45,326 nucleotides of DNA from NCBI GenBank assembly GCA_002049455.2, contig KV919224.1, positions 1-45,326 on the forward strand. Reading direction: 5' to 3'. Positions within the stretch are counted from its first letter, which is position 1. Every line of letters begins with the position of its first letter. The notes below the pieces were generated by a model. The model searched no databases, was not told where the DNA came from, and was given only the letters and a program-made list of their open reading frames with translations. This DNA is from Porphyra umbilicalis (taxonomy: Eukaryota; Rhodophyta; Bangiophyceae; Bangiales; Bangiaceae). The position numbers and the translations under genes are program-made. Positions 31,559-40,738 of this stretch are shown here, piece by piece.

Positions 31559-32442
31559 TGGCCACACGGGCCGACATGCGAGACGTTTCACCCACCCTGA
31601 CAGCGGCGATGACAGCATCGCCCCAGAACCAAGAAAGTATTAGAATTACGTATTTGTCATGCGCCCTCTGGACCACGAATAAACTATTGTTCAGTCACCC
31701 TAAATGCTACGGATTGTCTTAACTATGACTGTTCCGAACACGGCGGCCTCGCAGACAAGCGTGGACTGGGGGCATGATGAAGCGCGGACTGGCGGCACGG
31801 CGCGATTTCTGCGTTGGTACCTGTTGATCGTACACCATAGAATGTTCACTTTTCTCGTGGTGGGGTGGTGCAAACTGGATACACGAACGTGCGCGCAGTA
31901 TACAGAAAAGAGATGCACAGTGTCGAAACCTTCGATGCAAGGTAGCGCGCGCAACGCCGGGGTTTAATCGCGGCGTTTTCAACAAGCACAGACACATCAC
32001 GAGTGTCCTTGGAATTGCGCCGTCGGTGGGAAAGGGATGTGGGTGAGCATAGAAATGGGACGAGGCCGGGAGAAGTGTTTTATTGACGAGGCTGTTCGGC
32101 CGCACACCGCTGGGGGGGGCACCCTGAGGGCGCGATGCCCTGGGGCCTGAATCGCCAGAGAGTATTAGTTCCTTAGAACTCATCTGGGGTTCGTACTGAT
32201 GCCTTTAGGTACCAAGGGCGGAAGTCATAAAATCCCATATGAAAATCTCGCAGATAATCAAGGACATGCGCTACACATGCACTGAAGAGGGGTTGAAATC
32301 GGAGCCAGCTTTGGAATGGCTTAAATATTTCAATGTGTCGTGGGACGCGGATAACTGTGTGGATCAGAGTGAATGCACGTGGAGCACGCATATCCAATCG
32401 TTACAAGGATGGCTGAGAGCCGTCCTGAGGAAGCCGTGGTAG

Positions 32443-32476
32443 CCAGTCGTTACAATTTTCGAGTTGTAACGACTGG
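32443..32476. repeat. perfect 13-bp-arm hairpin
   Basis: CCAGTCGTTACAA (32443-32455) and TTGTAACGACTGG (32464-32476) are exact reverse complements with an 8-nt loop. A nearby related CGTTACAAGG lies at 32399-32408. No T run follows and no gene adjoins it; role unknown. Confidence 0.8.
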
Positions 32477-33248
32477 ACAGGAATTCGTCTCAGTATCCGA
32501 TTATCCTACGTGCATGGTGCGTGGGCCCATCGGGGCGACGTGACGGCTTCCATTTCTACACCTGGGAATCCGAGTCTCACTCCAGTTAGAAGAATTCCAA
32601 GGTCCAACAAGTACTTGGATCATGAGTTTTTTGCGTCTCATTTTTTTACACAGGGAGCTGGTACCGTGCTGTGGCCGACTTGGCCACAGCCGTCGAGGAC
32701 GCCACTCAACGTGTGTACCTTGTACGTGCGACAACTTGCCCATCTTGAGCAAACAGACGCTCTTTTAGCGCTCCCTATCACTGACCGCGCACGTCCTCTC
32801 CCCCTCCGACACTCTCTTTCCACCGGTCCGCAGCGTTTACCCCCTTTCCCCAGCTCCAGCCAATACCCAAGGCGCCAGACTCCATTGTCAGTCAGGGATG
32901 GGGGCCGGTGCCGCTGGTGCTGACGAGCGCATTGCTTTCTCCTTTTCCATGGCTTTTCGCGACCACTTGTTGGCCATCATGCAAAGTTTACTATTATGTT
33001 TTTCTTGCATGAAAGGCCATGGTTTTCCGTGCATGTCAACGGACCTCTTCCAGCTGCCACCAGCAGCCGTCGAGTGCCCTCCCAGACATCTCTGCGGTCG
33101 CAAGATGCACCCGCACAAGAAGCACATGCCACACACGTTGGATAGGCAACGAGCAAGGACAAACAAAAAAATAATAACCTCGCGAACGCACCCGGGCACG
33201 CAGCCACCTGCCACGCCACACCGCGGGGCGCCCGCCCACCGCGCCACC

Positions 33249-34067
33249 CTAACACGCCACCTGAACGCGGAGCGTGGACGTCTCTTGGGACTCCACATCC
33301 TTCGCGTCTACCATTGCAAAGCCCGTCCCGCACGCGGGCGCGTCGTCCCAACCGTGCATCACGTCTCCATCGTTGCCCGCGAGCATGTACGGCGGGTAGC
33401 GCTCGACTTGCACCGTGTTGCCGTCGACGCGGAACTCCACGGGCACGTCGCCTTCGGTCCCGTCGCGGCGGTCGGCGCGGAGGGACCACGCCGCGGGGAG
33501 GTCCCCGGCTTGCAGCGTGACGGGCGACTCAAGCTCGCCGCCAACATCCGCCCCCGTCTCCGTGTTGACGAGGTAAAAGCGGAACGGGCCGCCGTTTTCC
33601 TTCCCCTGGGGGGGCCCCTCCAATTCGGGTGCCTCGCTCGGCTCCGGCTCGTCCGACGGCTGGGCAACGCCCCCGACCCCCGGCTCGGACGGTGGCGGCT
33701 CGGTCGGCTCGGGCTGCCACGTCGGCTCGCTGCCGCACACGGGCTCCTCGGATGGGGACTCTTGGGCCGGCGTCGGCTCCATGCCGGGCCCGCAGTCCAC
33801 TTCGGGTGGCGGCGTCTCGGTCGGCTTGGGCGCCGACGACGGCTCCCCGCCGAACGGGGGCTCCGCAAACGTGGGGCTTGGCGTCTGGGTGGACTCCATC
33901 TCGGGCTCGCAGTCCATTTCGCCCCCATCGCGCACCGTCGCCACGGCAGCCGCGGGCCGCGCCACGACGGCCGCGGTGGTGGCGGTGGCGGCCAACACGG
34001 CGACGACGGAGGCAGCTACCACGGCAATGGCAGCAACGGCCAGCCGGGATCGCCCGGCGAGAACCAT
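33249..34067 (-). CDS. secreted protein with acidic Pro-rich linker and C-terminal beta-type domain
   Basis: A 272-residue protein from the ATG at 34067 (context ACCATGG). An N-terminal signal segment (about residues 6-40, LAVAAIAVVAASVVAVLAAT) is followed by a Pro/Glu/Ser-rich linker (about 45-160) with a few cysteines in DCEPEM and DCGPGM-like units. The C-terminal domain (about 163-272) contains FRFYLVNTETGADVG, AAWSLRADRRDG, VEFRVDG, ERYPPYMLAGNDGD and APACGTGFAM, ending STLRVQVAC. This domain pattern (xFxLVxTxT, LPxxxSLRA, VxFxxDG, ExxPPYxLAGxxGD, LxVxV) recurs in secreted carbohydrate-associated proteins of bacteria and algae and is probably a beta-sandwich. No catalytic residue can be named. 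A decayed paralogue lies 0.8 kb upstream on the same strand, so this is a tandem pair. Cell-wall or extracellular role is inferred only. Confidence 0.75.
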   Translation of the reverse strand: MVLAGRSRLAVAAIAVVAASVVAVLAATATTAAVVARPAAAVATVRDGGEMDCEPEMESTQTPSPTFAEPPFGGEPSSAPKPTETPPPEVDCGPGMEPTPAQESPSEEPVCGSEPTWQPEPTEPPPSEPGVGGVAQPSDEPEPSEAPELEGPPQGKENGGPFRFYLVNTETGADVGGELESPVTLQAGDLPAAWSLRADRRDGTEGDVPVEFRVDGNTVQVERYPPYMLAGNDGDVMHGWDDAPACGTGFAMVDAKDVESQETSTLRVQVAC

Positions 34068-34233
34068 GGTAAAAAGGAGGGATGGAGGCCGGTGGGGTGC
34101 GGGTTGGAAAAGGCAGACGTCGACGTCGGGCGTGCGCGTGCCAGTGCAGGTCGTTCGACGGTTGCACTGGCAAGGGCGCGTGGTGGTCCACTCCAGCTCT
34201 TCCCTCCTGCGCTGCAACGCGGAGGCGCGGACG

Positions 34234-34242
34234 TTTATATAT
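34234..34242 (-). promoter_or_regulatory. TATA box of the secreted-protein gene
   Basis: On the minus strand ATATATAAA lies about 170 bp upstream of the start codon at 34067, within an otherwise GC-rich stretch. It is the clearest TATA-like element in the window with a gene downstream in the right orientation. Confidence 0.55.
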
Positions 34243-34898
34243 GCTCGCGCAACAGGACCCCACACCGCCTAAGCGGCGCCCGCCTACCACCGCACAGCCC
34301 GCCCCGCGCGCAGCCAGCGAACACGGCAGGGTGTTGCGGCCACGTCGGCGGCTGTTCCCAACCCGCGCGGAGGCATGCCACCCCTGGTTGAGGCAAGCCT
34401 AACCCGGCGCGAGCAGTGGCAGCGACCCAGACAAGCTGTGGGGCACAGGGTGAGCCCTCGCGATCGTGGCGGGTTGCATCAGCGGACGCGTCACGGTACG
34501 TTTCCATGACCGAAGCGTACTGTTCCATCGACGTGGCAGAAATAGAATTACAGCAAGGCGGTCCACGGCACCTGCTTCGTGTGTCGCGCAAGCAAGTAGC
34601 CTCCTTCAATGATCGATAGTCCTCACTTCAGCTTCGGGGTCACTGATTTGCCATTGATATAATTACGTCGCAGAAGATTTTGATGGTCTTGGAGTGGGAC
34701 CACGTTTGTGCCACGCCCGCATCAAGCTGTATAAATAAGAACACCAACAAGCACTACGTGTTGCGTGCTGCGGGACGAGACGTACGTGCAAAGTAGAAAT
34801 TGATACGAATAGTGTGCTCCCACCAGAAGAGCACGTGTCCTCGGAGAAAGGCAACAGCGAAGCAAATGTACGCCAAGGGTGCCCAGCCTAAAACATGT

Positions 34899-35520
34899 TA
34901 TTGGCGTTGTCACGTCGAGGAGCGTCGAGGACTGACCCATCTCTGTATCTTGCGTCTTGATCATATTGGTGCCGGCCTTGCACGCTGGCACGTTCGTCCT
35001 CCTGAGGTTGGTCCCACCGGCATCGCCGGCGATCGTGTCGGGTTCGACACGCTTGGGACTACCCCCACCTCCCACCGCTCCCCCGCCGCGTGATGAGCCA
35101 TGAACAAAGTACTCGACGGAGGCGGCGGAGAGGCCAGACTCCAGACGGTTCGCGCTCAGGGACCAAGACGTGGAGAGCGTACCTTGCGGGAGTATTGTCG
35201 AGAAGGTGAGGGCCTCACTTGCGTGGTCGGTGCCCGTGTCGATGACAAAATACAGGAAGGGGCCCGCACTATCTGTGCCCCTTTCAGTCTCCGGCACCTC
35301 ACTCCTCCCCGCACTCGCAAAGCGACACCACTGACGCCCCTGCTGCCGCCGACGCCACATGGTGCATGATGAACGCGATGGCGGGATGCGCCGCGATGAC
35401 GGCGGTGGCTGCGGTCGCGGTCACTGCGGCGGCGACACCGGCGGCAATGGCAACTATGGTGGAAGCGGCGACCTGAAACGATGTTCCAATGGCCACGGGC
35501 GGGTTGGGGCGGCACAGCAA
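34899..35520 (-). pseudogene. decayed tandem paralogue of the secreted protein at 33249-34067
   Basis: One minus frame (35520-35299) encodes a signal-like hydrophobic stretch (STIVAIAAGVAAAVTATAAT) but has no ATG at its head. Another minus frame continues from about 35300 with GPFLYFVIDTGTD, STSWSLSANR, SVEYFVHG, RVEPDTIAGDAGG, NVPACKAGTNM and SSTLLDV. These line up in order with FRFYLVNTETG, AAWSLRADR, PVEFRVDG, VERYPPYMLAGNDGD, APACGTGFAM and TSTLRV of the intact neighbour. A frame change near 35300, a Gly/Ser-rich insertion at about 35100-35070 and loss of the stop at the homologous end mark it as broken. The acidic Pro-rich linker is missing. Confidence 0.65.
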
Positions 35521-36811
35521 TAGACAATCCGGGAGACTGTTTTGCTTGCGGTCGTCGACGGCGCGTTTGTCCCGCAGAACTATCGATTTCTTGGTGACTG
35601 GTAGGCTAATCGCGTGGCAGGAGTGCGTTTGAATGCTTGTTCCGACTCTGCGCTCTCTATGCGCTCGGCAGCACTCTCACCGCCCACACCTACTACATGG
35701 CGCTCGGCCTCTACTTTCGGGCGCCGCTCCGCTCCTTCCGCCACCGCCAGTGGCGGCACGCGCCCGGCCTCCTCTTTTCCTTCTCCAAAACCAAGTTTGT
35801 CATTGCCGGCAGCGTCGCGATACATTTCATAAAGGCTGCAAGACCAAGGGGATCCACCGCCCAAGCGGCGCTCGCTCGCCGCAGCGCTTGCCCGCCCGCT
35901 AAGCGGGCCGCGAGCAGCGGCGCGTCGCGTTGCAGCACGTCGATAGAACAACCCGGCGCGTTTCGGACACATGATCCAGCAAGCGGCCGCTTGCTTGGGG
36001 CCGCGGCCCCCAGCGCCGGAAGCGCCGGTAGTGAAGGTGGGCAGCATGACGAATACTGGACCCAAGTCGAGCGGTAGACTGCTGCTGCACATCCGTCAGC
36101 GCCGTGCCTGCGTCAGGGCAGGCTGTCTGGGAATCAAACCGCGAACAAGGCGAAGCTGTCCGCGTCGCATCAGCACCTGGTAGCGCTCTCCTCTGAGTGG
36201 ACGAACGTGTTCCGCCGCGTCACGCAGCATCACATAAATCTTGCCATGTCATTGCTCTGGAATAATCCAATGAGAGGCGTGCTTTCCGCCACCGCCCTTC
36301 TTCTGCGGTCACTGCCGTTAAGTGACGAAGACCACCATCCTTGCTACGTTGCGGCCGCCGCAGTTTCGCGCATCTATGCGCAGAAATTCACGTCAAGTAA
36401 CAACGTTGTCGGGCTGGCGCGAGCCACTCGTGGGTGCACGGGGCCTCGCTCGAGCGCCACGACGCGTGCTCAGCCGGCGACGCGTGAGCTCAGCGGTGTA
36501 TGGCGGAGTGTCATCCTGTGAGTTTGACGTGTGACGTTCTCATTGCCGTGCCGCACCAGAGAAGCGACGATCCGTGGGGCGCTCTTGCTCTGGCAACCGT
36601 GCTCCACGGCTGTAGCGCGCTCGCAGGCCCATCATGGGCCTGATGGTGGAACCTTTTCGTGCAGTGTTCAGGGCGGGGCTCGCAAGGCATATCAGCTAGA
36701 TGGCTTGGGAAGGGACCGGGCGGACCCCCCGCTCGGTACGCCCCAGTCTCGCCGCCCCCTTGCGACTGCAGTGCCCCCGCAGGCGGCGCTCCCCCCACCC
36801 CCCGCCGCACC
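35521..36811. other. intergenic region with a duplicated gene fragment
   Basis: Contains the 158-bp copy of a downstream exon segment (35661-35818). The rest, including 36200-36650, has no gene I can support. The segment just before 36812 is the probable leader of the large membrane protein. Confidence 0.5.
35661..35818 (+). repeat. 158-bp near-identical copy of part of the 36812-39043 gene
   Basis: Positions 35661-35818 and 37439-37596 are the same length and identical except at 35675 (T) versus 37453 (C). The copied stretch encodes ALGSTLTAHTYYMALGLYF through KTKFVIAGSVA of the downstream protein, in the same orientation, 1.8 kb away. Sequence on both sides is unrelated, and it cannot make a product on its own. 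The single difference implies a recent event. Confidence 0.95.
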
Positions 36812-39043
36812 ATGCTCCTCTTTTGGCGTGTACCACAAGTCCCCGCCGCCCACCGGCGGTGGACGCACGACGTCCCCCGGTGGGGCCGCCTCCTCATCGT
36901 CGCCGCCGTCGTCGGCGTCATCTTTGCGGCGTCGCCCGCCCAACAAAAGGCGCTCTTTGGCAAAGCGTGGACGTCCCTGGACTTGTGCCAAGACCGGGGG
37001 CCCAAACTCGACGCCGTCGCCGCGCGTCTCGCCAACCTCACCGAAATCGACGCCGCGGAGGCGTATGTGGCCGACAAGGCCAAAGTCGTGGCGCGCATGG
37101 AGGCCCTCGCGGCCGCCTTTTACAAGCCCCCGGCGCAGCTGCAGTGGCCCAACGGCTGTACCGCGCAAGCGGCGGCCGTCGCATCGGCGAGAGTGTGCAG
37201 GCAAGTGCCCGTCTGCCGCCGCGTCCTCTTTGTCTGCCTCCCCGGCGAAAAGACGCTGTGCATCGACACCAAGGTGGCCGACGACCGCGCGCAGGCGGAG
37301 CTGGTCAAGATTGACGAGGAAAAGGCGCGCCTGGCGCGCCTGCGCCAGCGTGCCAACTCTTCCGAGCCTGGGGGCCCCCGCAGCGTCCTGGCAGACGCCC
37401 AAGCGGTCGGCTCCCGCACCGCCGACAAGGTCGCGTGGGCGCTCGGCAGCACCCTCACCGCCCACACCTACTACATGGCGCTCGGCCTCTACTTTCGGGC
37501 GCCGCTCCGCTCCTTCCGCCACCGCCAGTGGCGGCACGCGCCCGGCCTCCTCTTTTCCTTCTCCAAAACCAAGTTTGTCATTGCCGGCAGCGTCGCCCTC
37601 CTCGCCGCCCGCCCGCTCGGGGACGTCCTCGGCAACGCCGACTGGTGGTTTTATGTCAACAGCTTCGCCACCGACCCGTGCCTCGTCGACCCGGCGTTTG
37701 TGCGCGACCGCAACGCGCTCGCCGTTGCCGCCGCCGCCAACTGGTCGGCGGTCGCCAACGTGTCGGTGGGCCACGACGCGCGGATGGCCGACGTGTACAC
37801 GGGCGCGCGGCGGATGGCGTTGTGTGAAAACGGGGCGGGCGCCAAGGTGCATCACCCGCGCGTCGGCGATATGAACCGCACGCTGTCGTATTACCAGGCG
37901 CACCCCATGCCGGGCACGTCCAACGTGACGGCGCTCGTCGCGTCGCTCGCCGCCGTCGACGAGCGGCCGCGGGCGGCGACGCTGCTGCTCGCGCTCGTGC
38001 GCGACCGGATGCTCGCGCGGGTGCTCTTCCGCACCTTTTTGATCTCGGTCCTCCAGTCCCTCTTTGTGCTCGTGTGGCCGGCGCTCGGCTACAGCGGCGT
38101 GGCGGCCGTCCCGGCCGAGACGGACGGCGGGCTGCCGACGACGGTCGGGCTCGGGGGGGACCCGCGCGACGCGGCCGCCGCGGGCGTGGCCAAAGACGTG
38201 GACGACGACAGCGACGGGGAGGCGGCACAGGCCCGCTGGGCCGCCTGGTTTGGCCGCCGCCGCGACTCGCACCTCCCCGCCCCGTCCGACGCGCACGGCG
38301 ACGGCAAGGCGGCCAAGCCGTGGTGGCCCCCCTCGTGCTTTGGGCGGCGGGGTGTGCCCGCCCCGCCACCGGCGGCCGCCACCCCAGACAGCCTCTCGTC
38401 GACAATGACCGACGGGTCTGACGTGGAGGCGGCGGCCGCGGACCCCCCGCCGCCACGCGGGAGGTGGCTGCCCGCGTGCCTCGCGCCGAGCAGGGGCCCT
38501 TCCCCCAAAGGCGCCGCCGCGTCAGACGTGGAGGCGGCGGCCGCCGACGCCCCGCCGCCACGCAGGTGGGCGCCCGCGTGCCTCGCTCCGGCCGGGGGCT
38601 CCCCCCCCAAAGGCGCCGCCGCGTCAGACGTGGGGGCGGCCGCCGCCGACGCCCGGTCACCACGCACGTGGGCGCCCGCGTGCCTCGCGCCGGCCGGGGG
38701 TTCCCCCCCCAAAGGCGCCGCCGCCTCTGAGGAGCGCCGCCGCGCGAGCCGCTGGGCCCACCCGTCGACGCGCCCGACGGCAACAAGGCCGGTGGGGGGC
38801 GTCGGCCTCGCCGGCCGCTGGCTGTACGAGGATTGGTGCCTCGCCGCCATCCGCCGCGCGCGCTGGCGCGTCGCCGTCGTGCAAGTCACCCTCCTCGTCG
38901 TGGCCGTCGGGTGGCTCGCCTACTCAGAGGTGTGGGCGCGCGGCGCGGGGCGCGCCACCGCCGCGGCGGTGAATGCGACGGCGCCCGTGGCGCCGCCGCC
39001 GGCCGCCGTGTGCCCGGCCGCCATCCGGTTGTGTTCACGCTAA
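36812..39043 (+). CDS. large multi-pass membrane protein of unknown family with internal repeats
   Basis: An intact 743-residue frame from the ATG at 36812 (CACCATGC). Predicted membrane segments: residues 27-41 (LLIVAAVVGVIFAAS), about 214-228 (AHTYYMALGLYF), about 245-260 (KFVIAGSVALLAA), about 405-428 (FRTFLISVLQSLFVLVW) and 686-708 (VVQVTLLVVAVGWLAY). Between the first two lies a probably lumenal or extracellular Cys-containing domain with a helical stretch (KIDEEKARLARLRQRAN). Another Cys-containing loop with several N-x-S/T sites precedes the fourth segment. Residues about 536-640 consist of three Pro/Ala-rich units (SDVEAAAADAPPPRRWAPA type) from a 102-105 bp DNA repeat. I recognise no family. 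It could be a lineage-specific surface or organelle membrane protein. Confidence 0.7.
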   Translation: MLLFWRVPQVPAAHRRWTHDVPRWGRLLIVAAVVGVIFAASPAQQKALFGKAWTSLDLCQDRGPKLDAVAARLANLTEIDAAEAYVADKAKVVARMEALAAAFYKPPAQLQWPNGCTAQAAAVASARVCRQVPVCRRVLFVCLPGEKTLCIDTKVADDRAQAELVKIDEEKARLARLRQRANSSEPGGPRSVLADAQAVGSRTADKVAWALGSTLTAHTYYMALGLYFRAPLRSFRHRQWRHAPGLLFSFSKTKFVIAGSVALLAARPLGDVLGNADWWFYVNSFATDPCLVDPAFVRDRNALAVAAAANWSAVANVSVGHDARMADVYTGARRMALCENGAGAKVHHPRVGDMNRTLSYYQAHPMPGTSNVTALVASLAAVDERPRAATLLLALVRDRMLARVLFRTFLISVLQSLFVLVWPALGYSGVAAVPAETDGGLPTTVGLGGDPRDAAAAGVAKDVDDDSDGEAAQARWAAWFGRRRDSHLPAPSDAHGDGKAAKPWWPPSCFGRRGVPAPPPAAATPDSLSSTMTDGSDVEAAAADPPPPRGRWLPACLAPSRGPSPKGAAASDVEAAAADAPPPRRWAPACLAPAGGSPPKGAAASDVGAAAADARSPRTWAPACLAPAGGSPPKGAAASEERRRASRWAHPSTRPTATRPVGGVGLAGRWLYEDWCLAAIRRARWRVAVVQVTLLVVAVGWLAYSEVWARGAGRATAAAVNATAPVAPPPAAVCPAAIRLCSR
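38417..38725 (+). repeat. three in-frame 102-105 bp tandem repeats in the membrane protein gene
   Basis: Units begin at 38417, 38522 and 38624 with TCTGACGTGG or TCAGACGTGG and include CCCGCGTGCCTCGC and CCCAAAGGCGCCGCCGC. Lengths of 105, 102 and 102 are multiples of three, so copy number can vary without frame damage. Confidence 0.9.
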
Positions 39044-39071
39044 GGGGGGGGGGGGGGGGGGGGGGGGGGGG
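39044..39071. repeat. 28-base poly-G tract directly after a stop codon
   Basis: An uninterrupted run of 28 G follows immediately on the TAA at 39041-39043, then T and a further GGGGG. It is the longest homopolymer in the window and would be transcribed as G28 if it lies in the 3' untranslated region. Confidence 0.9.
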
Positions 39072-39370
39072 TGGGGGCCGATGCGACGTTGTGCGTGCCG
39101 ACCGTCCGGGTGCACGCGTGGGGGCGACGTGGGGTCGCTGGGCGGGGGCGCGTCGATAAGTTAAAAGCAGGGATAGCAAACCTACCCCGAGTGAGTGCCG
39201 CGCGCTGCGGCACCGCACCGGCATGGACGCCACACAACCGACAGCGGTGGACGAGCTCGGAGCCGCCGCGCGACGCGGTGGCCCACCTCCAGCGCCTGCC
39301 ACGCAACAGAGCCGCGCCACATGGGGGCCACGCACCCGCTGTGCCTCCCCCCACCCCCCCCCCCCCCTCC

Positions 39371-39742
39371 TCACCGCCGGCCAACCAACTCACGCAGCAC
39401 GTCTGCGAGGAGAAAGTCCGGCACGTTACCGCCGAGCGCGTCCCTCCCCCCCTTCCCCCGCAGCGGCAGGCATCCCGCGTCGGCCAACCCCCACACCACC
39501 CCCCCCGCGGGGATGCCCGCCCTCGCGTCATCGCCGCCGCCGTCGCCGTCCCCCCCTCCCATCTGCCGCGGCGGCGCGGGAGAGGGCCGTTTCCACCGCC
39601 GTGCGCAGCTGGCGCGAGCGGGGGCGCGAGCCGCCGTCGTCGCTGCAGAGGCCTCTGCGCGGCACAGCTGTGCAGGTTGCTTTCCAGCAAGATTCAGGCA
39701 GACAGGCGTCTTCATCTCCGCCCCGATCAATTGTAAAACCAT
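39371..39742 (-). CDS. small hypothetical protein or fragment
   Basis: A 123-residue frame from the ATG at 39742. The first half is Ala/Arg-rich and unconvincing, but the C-terminal half (AGIPAGGVVWGLADAGCLPLR and VPDFLLADVLRELVGRR) looks like real coding sequence, with leucine spacing of an amphipathic helix. It may be the end of a larger decayed gene. No family recognised. Confidence 0.3.
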   Translation of the reverse strand: MVLQLIGAEMKTPVCLNLAGKQPAQLCRAEASAATTAARAPARASCARRWKRPSPAPPRQMGGGDGDGGGDDARAGIPAGGVVWGLADAGCLPLRGKGGRDALGGNVPDFLLADVLRELVGRR

Positions 39743-40738
39743 GCAACGACAGTAACTGAGCACGTAGTTTAAAGCCCAATCATTTCAAGTCCAATCATTC
39801 TTTCTTGGCTGCACCCAAACTCCACCACCGGTGGACGTCGAGCTCAACTCCCACCTGCAACGCCTCGACGGCCATCCTCGTCACCCCCCCGCGCCGCACG
39901 TGCCGCTGCCGCGCCGCTGCGCCTCGTCGGCGGCAGCCGCCGACGGTGCGCTGGGGGCAGCCCCGCCGGCGCCCCCCCCCCCCCCAGAGCAGCGGCGCTC
40001 GTCCCGCCTCGCCCGCGTCCGCCCCGCGGGCGGTTGGCGGCGCGAGCATCCCGCCCGTGGACGCGCCCCCCCCCGGCGGCGCGCCGCCCGCCCGTCCGCG
40101 CGCGGCGCGCCGCGGCCTGCCGGCCGCGCCGCCCGTGTGGGGACACCCCGTCGACGGGCCGCGCCGCCCCGCCCCGCCGCGCCGTTGCGTCCTCGTCATG
40201 GCGGGAGGCGGCCGACGGGGCCCCCCGTCGGGGCCCCCTCGTCGGGGGTGGGCGGGCTCCCCCCCCCGCCGAGCTCTGCCGCGCAAGGACGGCGGCGCCT
40301 GCCGCCATGGCACCTCGTCATGACGCGCGCGCACGTCCGTGGGGGGGAGGGGGAGGGGGGGGGGGTGGGGGTGCGCGCCCCGCCGCGCGGCGCGCGCGTG
40401 CCCCCCCCGCCGGTCGCGCGGCCGCCGCGGGTGCCACGCCGTCGCGCGGCGGGCGGCGGCGGCGGCGGCGCGGGCGGCGGGGGTGCGGCGGGCCCGCCGC
40501 GCCGCCCCCAAACAAGTACCCGACCGGGGTCGCGCACGCGGCTGCGGGGTGGGGGCTTTGACACGGGCGGGCGGCGGCGTGGAACCCCCTCCCCCTCCCC
40601 CCACCCGCACCCGCAGCGGTCGTTGGTGCGCGGCGGCGACGCGGGCGCCGCGGATCCCCCCTCCCCCACCCCGTGCCCCCGACGACGGTCGCCCCCGACC
40701 ACGGCGTCGGCCGGTGCCGCGCACCGACGGCGGTGGGT
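39743..40738. other. GC-rich region before the receptor gene
   Basis: Extremely GC-rich with many overlapping open frames on both strands. One minus frame ends at 39795 with GGVTRMAVEALQVGVELDVH, which reads like a protein C-terminus, but no upstream start, domain or consistent frame supports a gene. The receptor promoter must lie here. Confidence 0.4.

Larger units (their letters stand above)
29609..33248. other. 3.6-kb gene-free region with a transposon-like element
   Basis: AT-richer than the genes. It holds a candidate hAT-like element (30780-31558) and a short hairpin (32443-32476). Immediately upstream of the USP10 start, minus-strand TTTCCCCGTCTGCAG before CTGTTGCCCACCATGG could be a 3' splice site of a leader intron. 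No open frame here has a domain or favourable context. Confidence 0.5.

Noticed and set aside
34731..34738. TATAAATA on the + strand
   Set aside because: No plus-strand gene follows; it lies beyond the 3' end of a minus-strand pseudogene.
36110..36200. tRNA-like B box (GGTTTGATTCC on the minus strand)
   Set aside because: The B-box consensus is off by one key base and I could not fold a cloverleaf or find a proper A box.
39795..40724. 309-codon minus-strand frame before the receptor gene
   Set aside because: Mostly Arg/Gly/Pro shadow sequence; only the last 30 residues look protein-like, and no start or domain supports it.
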